From Catonia carolina (lineage: Eukaryota; Arthropoda; Insecta; Hemiptera; Achilidae): DNA of 64,000 nucleotides. The position numbers were made by a program, and so were the translations under genes. Positions 31,951 to 41,303 of this stretch are shown here, piece after piece. Under the pieces are notes generated by a model. That model did not search any database and was not told the origin of the DNA. It worked only from the letters and a program-made list of their open reading frames with translations. Location: the NCBI GenBank assembly GCA_035578175.1, contig JAQMRL010000003.1, forward strand, positions 100,924,969 through 100,988,968, in the 5' to 3' direction. Positions within the stretch are counted from its first letter, which is position 1; each line of letters begins with the position of its first letter.

Positions 31951-32035
31951 GCTTGTGGGTAGTACAGTGGTCAGCTAAACTGGCTTCTATGCCAGGAGTC
32001 CCAGGTTCGATTCCCGGTCAGGTCTAGCATTATTT
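31951..32035 (+). repeat. tRNA-like SINE head (T2-related)
   Basis: Box-A-like GGGTAGTACAGTGGTCAGC and box-B-like GGTTCGATTCCCGGTCAGG are present. The 'tctagcattatttctcc' that follows is the start of the T2 body. It does not form a tRNA cloverleaf. Confidence 0.5.
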
Positions 32036-32392
32036 CTCCTGTATATTACCTCAAATGTATATTACCTACGCAATAATTTCTTTGGTAAAGAGACTTACTG
32101 GCGTCAAGTTGAAACTTGAAATGTTTAACGTAATAAAATGTTTACCAAAAATTTACCTTTGTTTTGTTTGAAACTACAAAAGTTTACTTCAACCGAGGTA
32201 AATGCCGTCAGAATTAGTTTTTTGCAGACGCAACTCTTCAAGGAGAGGTCAGTCAGGTAAATTTTGGGTTTCTGTCCCTTGACACTTTTCTTTCTTTGAC
32301 AGTCACGTTTTCAAACGACAGAACAAAAATAATGAATGTCTCACACACACGTGATTCATTAGATTAACTGTTGTTGTATGTTATTATACTAG

Positions 32393-32458
32393 ATCCAGAA
32401 AGACCCAAAAGATATTTCTTACCATCGTGATCCCTGTGGAATAATTTCTAAAGAGAAG
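32393..32458 (+). CDS. Candidate internal exon of an unknown gene (22 codons, phase 0)
   Basis: The segment sits between the acceptor TTATTATACTAG (ending at 32392) and the donor GTAGGT (32459). It is open only in the register that starts at its first base, reading IQKDPKDISYHRDPCG and IISKEK. Length 66, so it can be skipped without a frame change. It lies outside recognised repeats. I do not recognise the protein. It is short enough for this to be chance; the case rests on two similar segments downstream. Confidence 0.35.
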
Positions 32459-33059
32459 GTAGGTATTTTTCTTTCTTTCTTTATTTGTACCATTCTGTAT
32501 GAAAGTTTAGAACGATAATAATATCAACAAAAGGTTGTTTCCACATGGTATTCAAGCTGCACCTGCACGTCGATCTGCAACATTAATTTCTTGAGCTGGC
32601 TGTTCTTTTAATTGCATAATTATGGTCGTTTCAATCACGAATACTTTTTAAATATTTTAGAATAGTAATCAAAACAACATACGCACAATTATTCGTTTAA
32701 AAATACAGAAACCTGCAATTAAATTAGGCCTACTATCTTTTCATCCTATTGCTTTTGATAAAATCTATTTATTCGCACAATAATGTTTTTACATTTCGGT
32801 TGCAGATTTGGCGTCTATCTCATAATGTGGTCAAATAAAATAATAACTTTACATTTTGATCATACCATCATCACAGTAAATTTATCATACATACCGTTTT
32901 ACCTCACCATTGTGAATCTATGATATCCATATACGGTTGCACTTATACTTAATGGTGTGATAAAAAGCAATGTCAACATATTAAAGGTATTTCAGTCAAA
33001 TACTTGAGATTCAATTCTAAGATACTTTGGTACATTATAGATTATAAATCTTTTTTTTT

Positions 33060-33362
33060 TCATTAAACCTTGGAATTCTCTGCATCAAATACGTTTCCGT
33101 CCAAAATACAATACTCCGGAACACCGTATATGCACTTTGGTATATCAGGAACGCCGATCTTCATCTGAACTTAATGATGGAAATAGTCATTAAGTATATC
33201 GGCAGATTTCTAAAAAGATACGAGGAAAGACTTCACTGACATTATACTAACAGTGAAGTCTTTCCTCGTCTCTTTCACAAAGAGGCAATCCAGCTGTTAG
33301 ACGTTCATGAGCTTTACAGACGACTCAAGCGTAGGATGCCGCATGAACTAGTTCAAGTGTAA
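33060..33362 (+). pseudogene. Jockey-like LINE C-terminal remnant
   Basis: With frameshifts the + strand reads WYIRNADLHLNLMMEIVIKY, GRFLKRYEERLH and, after a hairpin, LLDVHELYRRLKRRMPHEL-stop. This is the 'R-N-x-x-(I/L)-H-x-D-L...' and 'RRLKR(R/L)' terminal pattern also found at the end of the Jockey element at 43.8 kb. It is degraded. Confidence 0.4.
33220..33269. repeat. Perfect 19-bp inverted repeat with 12-base loop
   Basis: 33220-33238 (ACGAGGAAAGACTTCACTG) is the exact complement of 33251-33269. It lies inside the Jockey-like remnant, where the coding similarity is broken. Confidence 0.75.
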
Positions 33363-33849
33363 ATAATGAATGTGCTGAAGTATTATAGCAGAGTTTTCTT
33401 TTCTTGTGAATGTGTTATATGCATGTTATTCGATAATTTAGTTCTTAAGAACATCAGTTTTAAATCAGTATCTAATTCACTAAATTTAACGAGAGTGATA
33501 CAAAATCTGTGGCTGCATGTTATATATTTATATCACCAATAAAAATTGGTTAAAATCTACTAATATTAAGTAGCTAAAGAGAATGCTACTGAATAGTATA
33601 TATTAAGATAATAAGTTATATTAAAGTAACTTTAATGGCTTCCAGGGAGAACAAACAGAACGACAGGTGGACGGAAGAAAGGAGAAAAGCCAATAGTGAA
33701 CGAATGCTGAGATTGCGGGCAACAAAAAGAGCTACGAAACACGTCTGAAATCATTTCACGTGGTCTAAAATTAGCCCTACACGAGATAAAAAATTAAAGT
33801 AACTTATTAAAGACTGGGTATTACCTTAATAATTTTTAAAAAATACGTT

Positions 33850-34095
33850 GTAAGTAAAGGTAGTTAATTTTATACGGATTTGAATACTATAAAGTGGTTT
33901 CTGGTGTATTTTGAAGGCTGGGTTTCAATTAACCATACGCTCTCAAGAATAATCGGCCTGAGTCTGCACAAGACTACTTCTCATTACATATCATACATAT
34001 CATCCTCCTCTATGGGTCATGAGATTGCTTATTGTTCTTAAATTGAACAGATTGCAACGTGCACATATCAGGGATTAAAAATAAACAAATAAAAA
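33850..34095 (+). repeat. tRNA-derived SINE (type T1), body
   Basis: 'ttttatacggatttgaatact', 'caattaaccatacgctctcaag', 'attgaacagattgcaacgtgc' and a GGGATTAAAAATAAAC tail match 29676-30001; the tRNA-like head is missing. Confidence 0.6.
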
Positions 34096-34393
34096 TAATT
34101 AAGGCCTCGATAAAAATTAAAATTTATTTTAAATTAAATGTATTTTAGTTAAAATCATGTAGCTATTAGAAGCGTAAAAGGAAATTAAGCTTAATTAGAC
34201 TTATTAAAAAATATATTTTATGTACAGCCGTCGTTTTAGTAAAAGTAATAAAATAAAACAAAATAAAATAATTATTGTATTGTTTAAGATTTGTTGAAAA
34301 CAGCTGTCGCTATTATTGTATTGTAAGATGCAGTATTGCAAGCTTTGTTAAATCATTTTAGTTTTTAGACTAGTGTTTATTTTTGTTTTGTAG

Positions 34394-34447
34394 ACACCAG
34401 CAAACAAACTTGCTTATACTGGTGTTTACCGCAACAATCTTGAACCA
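34394..34447 (+). CDS. Candidate internal exon of an unknown gene (18 codons, phase 0)
   Basis: The acceptor TTTTTGTTTTGTAG ends at 34393 and the donor GTAAGC starts at 34448. The open register reads TPANKLAYTGVYRNNLEP, 54 bases, phase 0 at both sides. It is not part of a recognised repeat; FamN starts 35 bases further on. Same strand and phase as 32393-32458 and 38771-38956, so the three could join in frame. Confidence 0.4.
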
Positions 34448-34481
34448 GTAAGCTATTAATTAAATGCATATACAGTATAAT

Positions 34482-34872
34482 TGTTTTGATCAACAGCCGA
34501 AAGCCTGGTTTGAACCTCTAGAGGTTTTACTAAGTAAAAATGAGGAGTGAGGTGGTTTACTATTGCCTTCCTCCCTGAGTTAAAAGAGTATGTTTATCAG
34601 CATGCTAGGCCCTCCAAAAAGCACCCACTTTCCACCCTGGAAATGACACCTTCACATCATTCACCACAGGGTCTGGCTGTATAGTGAAATTCATTACTCT
34701 CAGAGGAGATAACTCTGACTAGCGTCGTTTACACCGCTACCTCTTCTTTTCTTAAATAGTTCAGTAATATAATTGACCGACTGTGTGATAAGAAACAGAA
34801 CGATTTTTTGTGGGCCTGGAACCAACAGATCGAGTGCAATTAATTTATCACTCTACCTGCCCGTTATGGGCA
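34482..34872 (+). repeat. FamN, full-length copy
   Basis: It is flanked by exact 12-bp duplications ATACAGTATAAT (34470-34481 and 34873-34884). The first few bases are altered (TGTTTTGATCAACAGCC) but the rest follows the family to CGTTATGGGCA. Confidence 0.85.
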
Positions 34873-34954
34873 ATACAGTATAATATGGACATGTTAATAA
34901 TGTAATTTTTTTTTAATTTTTAAAGTTATTTATAAAATGTTTCGGGAAAAAAAT

Positions 34955-35130
34955 TATTTTCCTTTTTTTAAAGTCGTATCGACAGTTTAGCCATTAGCTA
35001 CTACTATGGGTTTTGGTACTGTAACGGTGGCTTTTAACATAAAATTTCCAGAAACTAGCCAGGTATCGAAATCGGGACCTTTCGTTTTGTAGGCTAACAC
35101 GCTAGTCACTACCACGGAGACGGTCAAATT
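34955..35130 (-). repeat. tRNA-derived SINE (type T3)
   Basis: On the - strand the head has box-A-like GTGGTAGTGACTAGCGTG and box-B-like GATTTCGATACC. The body matches 23525-23685. Confidence 0.5.
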
Positions 35131-35336
35131 ATTACATCCAATGTCGTTGTTTAGGTCATCAGCAAAAAGGCTGGTTTGAACTTCTAGAGGCTTTACTAAT
35201 TTAAACGAAGAGTGAGGTAATTTATCATTGTTCATTGAGTAGAAAAGTATGCTTATCAGCATGCCAGACCTTCTGAAAAGCATACTTTCCATCCTTTAAA
35301 TGACACTTTCACTTCATTCACCACAGGGTCTGGTTG

Positions 35337-35448
35337 GTTTTATTATATATTTCATATAAATTGCATTATATGTAACCAATCGGTTTATAATAAAAGAACC
35401 ATTACAACCATCTTTTGTTTTAGTAGTAATTAGTATGTATGTATAAAG
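35337..35448 (+). repeat. ~110-bp dispersed repeat (second copy at 38451)
   Basis: 'tattatatatttcatataaattgcattata', 'accaatcggtttataata' and 'ttttagtagtaattagtatgtatg' occur here and at 38451-38562 in the same order. It interrupts FamN. Class unknown. Confidence 0.65.
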
Positions 35449-35639
35449 ACATTCATTACTCTTAGAAAAGATGACTCTGACTAGTGTCTTTTACAACTCT
35501 ACCTCTTCTGTTCTTAACCCTTTCTTACCCAGTGAGGCATAGAAGTCACATTGGAGTGATATAACAGACATACAAACTTTAATTGTTAGCGACTACTTTT
35601 GATTAAAGAGCGCTGGATGTGAAGTGTAATAATTTTCTA

Positions 35640-35715
35640 TACCCTAGCCAGGAATCGAACCTGAGACCTCCGCTTTGCAGTGTAAGATACTGAACACTAC
35701 ACCATGCAGGCGACC
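35640..35715 (-). repeat. tRNA-like segment inside the piggyBac-like element
   Basis: On the - strand it shows box-A-like TGGTGTAGTGTTCAGTA and box-B-like GGTTCGATTCCTGGC. The arms do not pair well enough for a tRNA gene. Confidence 0.4.
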
Positions 35716-35875
35716 ATTAGTTTCTTTTTAAAGTTAATTTTAGTTTTAAATATTCGTGTTCATTTACTAAAATAAAGTAGCATTTCTTCGAGTATGTTGA
35801 ATGTACATACAAGTATATTTTTTAGGCTGTAAATACTGATTTTGTCCATTTTACCAATATTTTTGAATTGTAACC

Positions 35876-36850
35876 TTTTTACTTTCTCTTGCCTATATGA
35901 ATATAGGAAGGAAAGTATTGTTTTCATGTCGATTTTTCGAAATCGAGTTTTCACCGGATCTATACGTTTTCAGACCCCCTGAACCCAAAAAACATGTTTT
36001 TAGCGATTGGTCTGTGTGTGTGTCTGTGTGTCTGTGTGTCTGTGTGTCTGTGTGTCTGTGTGTGTGTGTGTGAACAGAATATCTCAAGAACGGAACATCG
36101 TACGAACTTAAAACTTGAAACTTAAGTTACATACCACTACCGGACGCGACACGAACATTTTCATCAAAATCGGTCAACCGGAAGTAGTAGTTTATTCGTA
36201 TAATTTTTCAGTTTTTTGCGATTTTCTCAAAAACTGGTCCTACGATTTTTTTTTAAATCGCCTATTTTACTCAATTTTTTATTCTCTACAAGATAGGGTA
36301 GGCGCCATGTTTGCTGAAATTCTCGGTGAGGCTGTTTTCACGTAAAAACGTTGTTTTTTTAAGATTACGGCTTTAATATAAATTTCAGCGCAAAAACGTA
36401 TATAATAAAAGTTGTAGAGAATTTAAAAACCTACAACTTCTGTTTCAAACATTTTTTTGTATAACGCTTAGTTTAGCGGTAATTTGCGATTTTCTGTTTT
36501 TTTCTCACGAAAACGTGAGAAAAATCGATTTTTTAACATTTCGGTCTTAGTATGCATTTTACGACAAAAGTGTAAATATAAAAGTTATAGAAAATTAAAA
36601 GATCTACAACTTTTGTTTAGAGCATTTTTCTCTGCAGAGCCTAGTTTAGCGTGAAAGCGTGATTTTCCGTATTTTTTAACCAAACTGAGTTCGATTGTCA
36701 TTTTGCGTCATTCACTCGTGATTAAAATAAGGTTATGTTTTTGAGGTTAGTTTTTGTTTATTTCTAATATTTTATTAATAATGTTAGGTTTATTATTAAT
36801 CATTTGCATTGGCAAGAGAAAGTTGTGTGAGTGTTTCACACCAGATTTTT
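35876..36850 (+). repeat. FamQ copy E, near full length, with GT microsatellite
   Basis: TTTTACTTTCTCTTGCC to GGCAAGAGAAAGTTGTGTGA and 'gtttcacaccagatttttt'. The (TGTGTGTC)n run at 36011-36073 is in the usual place. Two diverged ~175-bp tandem units fill 36340-36690, each with 'aa(a/c)tacaactt' and 'cctagtttagcg / gcttagtttagcg' blocks. Confidence 0.85.
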
Positions 36851-37281
36851 TAAGTCTTAAATAATGCTGTGCTATAAATATAAGCAAGAGAATTTTGTAT
36901 TCTCATGAATAGGAAGCCTGCACATGATTTTTACTTATTCATATTGTTAGGAACTTTGATACCATCAAGCCCAATGTGACTTATGTGTCACACTTTTTTG
37001 TCACGCCAGCAAAAAAAGGCTGAAGGTCTAAAAGTGATTTTATTTCACTTAAATGTCTGTAAAGTGTATGAAACAATGTACACATATTTGTTTGTGTAAA
37101 GTTAAAAAATTGGGATCGAAAGGGTTAATTGCTTCAGTTACATAATTGACCATGTGATAAGAAATAGAACTTTTAATGTAGCCCTGGAACTACCAGATCG
37201 AGTGCAAATAATTTAACACTCTAACTGCCTGTTATGGGCAAATCCCATACCTTCATCCAATATGAAGTGAAATAAAAAAAA

Positions 37282-38207
37282 TCTGGTGCGCAAAACTCAC
37301 ACAACTTTCTCTTGCCAATACAAATAATGAACAATATAACCTAATATTAGTAATAAAACATTAGAAATTAATGAAAAACTAACCTCGTAAAACATAACCT
37401 TATTTCAATCATGAGTGAATGATGAAAAATGAAAATCAACCTGTTTGGCTTAAAAATACGGAAAATCACTATTTCACGCTAAACTGTAGAGAAAAATGCT
37501 CTAAATAAAAGTTGTAAGTTAGATCTTTTAATTTCCTATTAACTTAATTATACAGACTTTTGTCGTAAAATACATACTAAGCTAAAATCTTAAAAAATTG
37601 ACTTTTTTACACATTTTCGTGAAAAAACCAGAAAATCGCTAATTATCGCTAAACTAAGCGTTATACAAAAAATGTTTGAAATAAAAGTTGTAGGTTTTTA
37701 AATTCTCTACAACTTTTATTATACACTTCTGTGCTAGAATGCATATTAAATCCGCAATCTTAAAAAACATTTTTTTATGATAGCACAGCCTCTCCAAGAA
37801 CTTCAGCAGACATGGCACCTACCTTATCTTATAGATAGAGCATAAAAAATTTAGTAAATACGGCGATTTTTTAAAAAAAATCGTAGAAGCCGTTTTTGGG
37901 AAATTCGCAAAAAAGTGAAAAATGACACGAATAAACTACTACTTACGGTTGACCGATTCTGATCAAAATGTTCGTGCATGTCCTCTAGTAGTACCTAACT
38001 TAAGTTTCAATTTTAAAGTTCCTACGAAGTTCCGTTCTTGAGATATTTTGTTCACACACACACACATACCAATCGCTAAAACATGTTTGTTGGGGTTCAG
38101 GGAGTCTGAAAACGTATAGATCCGGTGAAAACTCGATTTTGAAAATTCGACATGAAAACATTGCTTTCGTTCCTATATAGGGCTATTCACATTGGCAAGA
38201 GGAAGTA
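37282..38207 (-). repeat. FamQ copy F, reverse orientation
   Basis: Starts TCTGGTGCGCAAAACTCACAC and CTTTCTCTTGCC, and ends GGCAAGAGGAAGT. It begins about 40 bases after the end of the split FamN copy. The GT tract is reduced to (CA)n of about ten bases near 38054. Confidence 0.8.
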
Positions 38208-38450
38208 AACAAAAATAAAGTAAGTCATGTTATAACCATTAAAAGTTTTCAAATCTGTTTCTTATTTATACAGAAATATATCTGTAGCCTTGTTTTACTT
38301 TCAGATTGGTTAGATAAAAATTCAGGGAATTTCAAAATTATTGACAAAATCTTAGTGTTGTTTATAGAGATAGAGCCATATAGTTTATGGTGATGGGGTG
38401 ACATGAGGGCGTTCGTTGGCCTGTGCGTTCCCATTATTATTGTTATTGTT

Positions 38451-38562
38451 GTTTTTATTATTATATATTTCATATAAATTGCATTATATAACCAATCGGT
38501 TTATAATACAGCAACCACTACAACCACCTGTTGTTTTAGTAGTAGTTTGTATGTATGTATGA
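38451..38562 (+). repeat. Second copy of the ~110-bp dispersed repeat
   Basis: Same order of blocks as 35337-35448, with a few substitutions and a 2-base gap. Confidence 0.65.
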
Positions 38563-38770
38563 TAATGGCCTTTGGATAAAATGATAAACTATAAAAAGAA
38601 CGGAAACCGATCATGCAGACGTTCCACGTTGCTGGAATATTGGAGAGAGACAATAGAGTACTGCATTTAATATTTGTTGTGTATTTTGTGAAACGGCTAT
38701 TTGTGTTGTTTGAAGTAATGCCGAGTTAAAATAATAAATAGCTTTAACTACAACATGATCTGATCTACAG

Positions 38771-38956
38771 AGTATACAGTCACGAGGGGTGGAAGAAGGA
38801 AAATTTCTAGAAGGAAGGAGGTCGTCGAAGAATGTTATCAAGCGGTACCATCGCCGTGCTTCGCCCCCGGCTGATAACTCCGTCCAACCTTATGTCCGTC
38901 CGCCCGGACAGAAAGACTCCTCCTTGGTTGGACCTCCAAGCTCTGTAGCTTGCACG
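38771..38956 (+). CDS. Candidate internal exon of an unknown gene (62 codons, phase 0)
   Basis: The acceptor GATCTACAG ends at 38770 and the donor GTAAGC starts at 38957. Only one register is open: SIQSRGVEEGKFLEGRRSSK, then NVIKRYHRRASPPADNSVQP and PPGQKDSSLVGPPSSVACT. Its base composition is far less AT-rich than its flanks, as expected for real coding sequence. The peptide is basic then proline/serine-rich and looks disordered; I recognise no domain. An alternative is a start at the internal ATG 38789. Of the three candidate exons this is the best supported. Confidence 0.45.
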
Positions 38957-39635
38957 GTAAGCAGACAGGCAGGTAGTAATACTAGTAAAAATAGCAATAG
39001 TACTAGTAGCACTCGAATCATTTTATAATATACTATCATATTAAATATATTATTTTCTCTTTTATGTTTTGTTCTATCAAATGTTCTACGTGGGAAAATA
39101 TTTGAAAACATGAACCCTTACCCCACATTGTTCTTTCTAACAAAAAAATCTAATGAGTTTCTTAGCCTACAGAAGATCTCCGGGTTAAATTTAACAAACA
39201 AAAAAATAGTTTTTTTAAAACACCTTGAAATATTTTTGACCGTTTTTGTAAGCCGTTTCTACATTTATTTAATTCTACACAAAAGTTAATGAATTACTAC
39301 TGCATTCCTTCGAATGAATGTACAAAAAAAGAAGATTATTCGATTGGCAAATAGACAATAGATACCAATCTAATACTGTCTGACAGAAATAAATAATATA
39401 CTACCTTAATGTTTATGTCATCAGAAATTACTAACAATTGGTTATACTTAATTATAGGATTAGGTACATATTTTATATCTATTATCTATGCTGATTTTGG
39501 TCTCAAACTGAAGTAAACTTAGGAAAAATATTATGATTACGCATTTTTAGAGTGTTTCTTGACAGTTTTTATATTAAGAGGTTGTCAACTTTTGAGAACA
39601 CATTTTTGTATTTGATAATAAATAAAAATTATTTT
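38957..39635. other. No recognised content
   Basis: AT-rich intergenic or intronic sequence up to the Jockey target site. Confidence 0.35.
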
Positions 39636-39953
39636 AAGAAATTACTGAAAAAAAACGATCAGCTGATCAGCTGGTGTCGACATAGTGAACAACATTCATA
39701 AATTTATTTTCTGATTTTCTGTGAGAAACCATCGAAAATTAATTAATTAATTAATTTCACAAGAAAAAAAAAGACTTTATTCTTATTGGGAAAGAGAAGT
39801 TTATTTTAAAATACGGTGAAGATAGAATATCAGACACGGAAATTGTGCATATGTGTGAGGTTATGTTTGTGTTTCTGTTTACATTGATTTTTTGTAAGTA
39901 TTTTTCATAAACTATTGTTATATGTATAATAATCCTCCCTGTTTCCATTAACT

Positions 39954-41303
39954 ATGGAGCAGGGAGTTATGGACAATCTCTTCAATCACGAAGAGAACTT
40001 GAAGGTGATCAACGCTCACCTAGATGTCGCACCTGAGACAACTGGTACGCAGAAAATGGCATGGACTAAGGTCATGTCTAGTAAAAAACGTCCGTTGGAT
40101 ACGGAAAAGAGTTCCGCTGACTCGGAATTGCCTCCTTCTAAGTTTCGAGTCCCAACAACAAATAAATACGGACCTTTAGAATCGTTACAAGAAGACTCTT
40201 GCAAGCCTCCACCAATTTATTTAAAAAACGTAGAACTGCGCGACTACAAAAACTTAATGTCTCAGTTGAAGAGTACAGTAACTGGTGACTTTGAATTTCA
40301 AGCGACCAACAACGACGGGGTAACCATTTACCCAAAAACATCCGAAACGTACCGTACTCTTGTACACCGATTAAGAGAATTGGGACGCAATTTTCATTCA
40401 TATCAGCTACCCCACGAAAAAGCATACAGAGTCGTAATACGTCATTTGCATCCTAGTATCGATCCGTGTGAGATCAAGGATTCTCTGGAACAACTGTCTT
40501 TTAAGGTAAGAAACGTTGTCAATGTTTTACAGGCTGGTACAAGAGTGCCCTTACCATTATTTTTCGTTGATCTTGAGCCTGACAAAGATAACGAAAAAAT
40601 CTTTAATGTTAAATCCTTGTTAAGCACACGCATTAAGGTTGAAGAGCCAAAAAAGAAAAGTGACGTAGTTCAGTGCAAAAGATGTCTACGATTTGGACAC
40701 ACCCGCTCGTACTGTAATCATCCGTTCAGATGTGCACGCTGCAGCAACTCTCATCCAACTGCTGATTGTCCAAGAGGTGCCAATGAACCCCGAGTCTGCG
40801 TTCTTTGCAAAGGCAATCATTCGTCCACGTACAAAGGATGTCAAACATATAAAGAACTGAGAGATAAAAGAAATTTTAATTTTGGTAAATATTCTGTTAA
40901 TAAATCTAATGTAATGTTGGAGCCTCCAGTCACTGTTGCAGTCCCCGTGAGTACCTCGGTAAAGTCAAATCATACACAGTCCACTCATACTTACACCGTC
41001 CCCCTTTCTCGTGACCCGAGATTGAATTCACGGTCATACGCTCAGATGGCTGCTCCTTCCCTTCGGCAGCAGCCATCTCATACTCGGTCATCTCAGTTAT
41101 TCCAGCCCTCTCAGCAGCCATCTCAGCCTTCCATGACATTCTCAACTCTTTCATCAACAGATCCCTTAACGACTCAGAATCCTTATGACCATTTTACAGC
41201 CACTCTTAACACATTTTTTACACGCTTTCAGGACCTTTTGACACCTCTCATTACTACGCTTAATATGGTCGTTAACAAGTTGCTAAGTCATATCAATGAC
41301 TGA
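39954..41303 (+). CDS. Jockey ORF1, gag-like nucleic-acid-binding protein
   Basis: 449 residues, intact. Residues 75-215 contain the RNA-binding gag-like region common to Jockey ORF1 proteins (YPKTSETYRTLVHRLRELG, VVIRHLHPS, IKDSLEQL). Three zinc knuckles follow at about residues 240-290: CKRCLRFGHTRSYC, CARCSNSHPTADC and CVLCKGNHSSTYKGC. The C-terminal part is rich in Ser, Pro and Gln. It would coat the element RNA and help bring it to the target. It overlaps ORF2 by 8 bases (ATGACTGA at 41296-41303). Confidence 0.88.
   Translation: MEQGVMDNLFNHEENLKVINAHLDVAPETTGTQKMAWTKVMSSKKRPLDTEKSSADSELPPSKFRVPTTNKYGPLESLQEDSCKPPPIYLKNVELRDYKNLMSQLKSTVTGDFEFQATNNDGVTIYPKTSETYRTLVHRLRELGRNFHSYQLPHEKAYRVVIRHLHPSIDPCEIKDSLEQLSFKVRNVVNVLQAGTRVPLPLFFVDLEPDKDNEKIFNVKSLLSTRIKVEEPKKKSDVVQCKRCLRFGHTRSYCNHPFRCARCSNSHPTADCPRGANEPRVCVLCKGNHSSTYKGCQTYKELRDKRNFNFGKYSVNKSNVMLEPPVTVAVPVSTSVKSNHTQSTHTYTVPLSRDPRLNSRSYAQMAAPSLRQQPSHTRSSQLFQPSQQPSQPSMTFSTLSSTDPLTTQNPYDHFTATLNTFFTRFQDLLTPLITTLNMVVNKLLSHIND

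Larger units (their letters stand above)
35518..37124. mobile_element. piggyBac-like non-autonomous element
   Basis: TTAA flanks both sides (35514-35517 and 37125-37128). The ends are 13-bp imperfect inverted repeats, CCCTTTCTTACCC and the complement of CCCTTTCGATCCC. A subterminal inverted repeat AAGTCACATTGG near 35550 has its complement near 36971. TTAA targets and CCCT-type ends are hallmarks of piggyBac. It is inserted in FamN, which keeps one TTAA at this place in other copies. No transposase is present. A tRNA-like segment and FamQ copy E lie inside. Confidence 0.8.
35146..37240 (+). repeat. FamN copy split by two insertions
   Basis: The pieces are 35146-35336, about 35449-35517 and 37125-37240; together they give the whole family in order. 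The first gap holds a ~110-bp repeat also present at 38451-38562. The second gap holds the piggyBac-like element 35518-37124. Confidence 0.8.

Noticed and set aside
31951..32035. tRNA gene
   Set aside because: A and B boxes are visible but the stems do not pair into a cloverleaf and a T2 SINE body follows; the same applies to the segments at 27160, 30302, 35640, 49745 and 55905.
35893..36087. His/Thr-rich ORF
   Set aside because: It is a translation of the GT/CA microsatellite in FamQ copy E.
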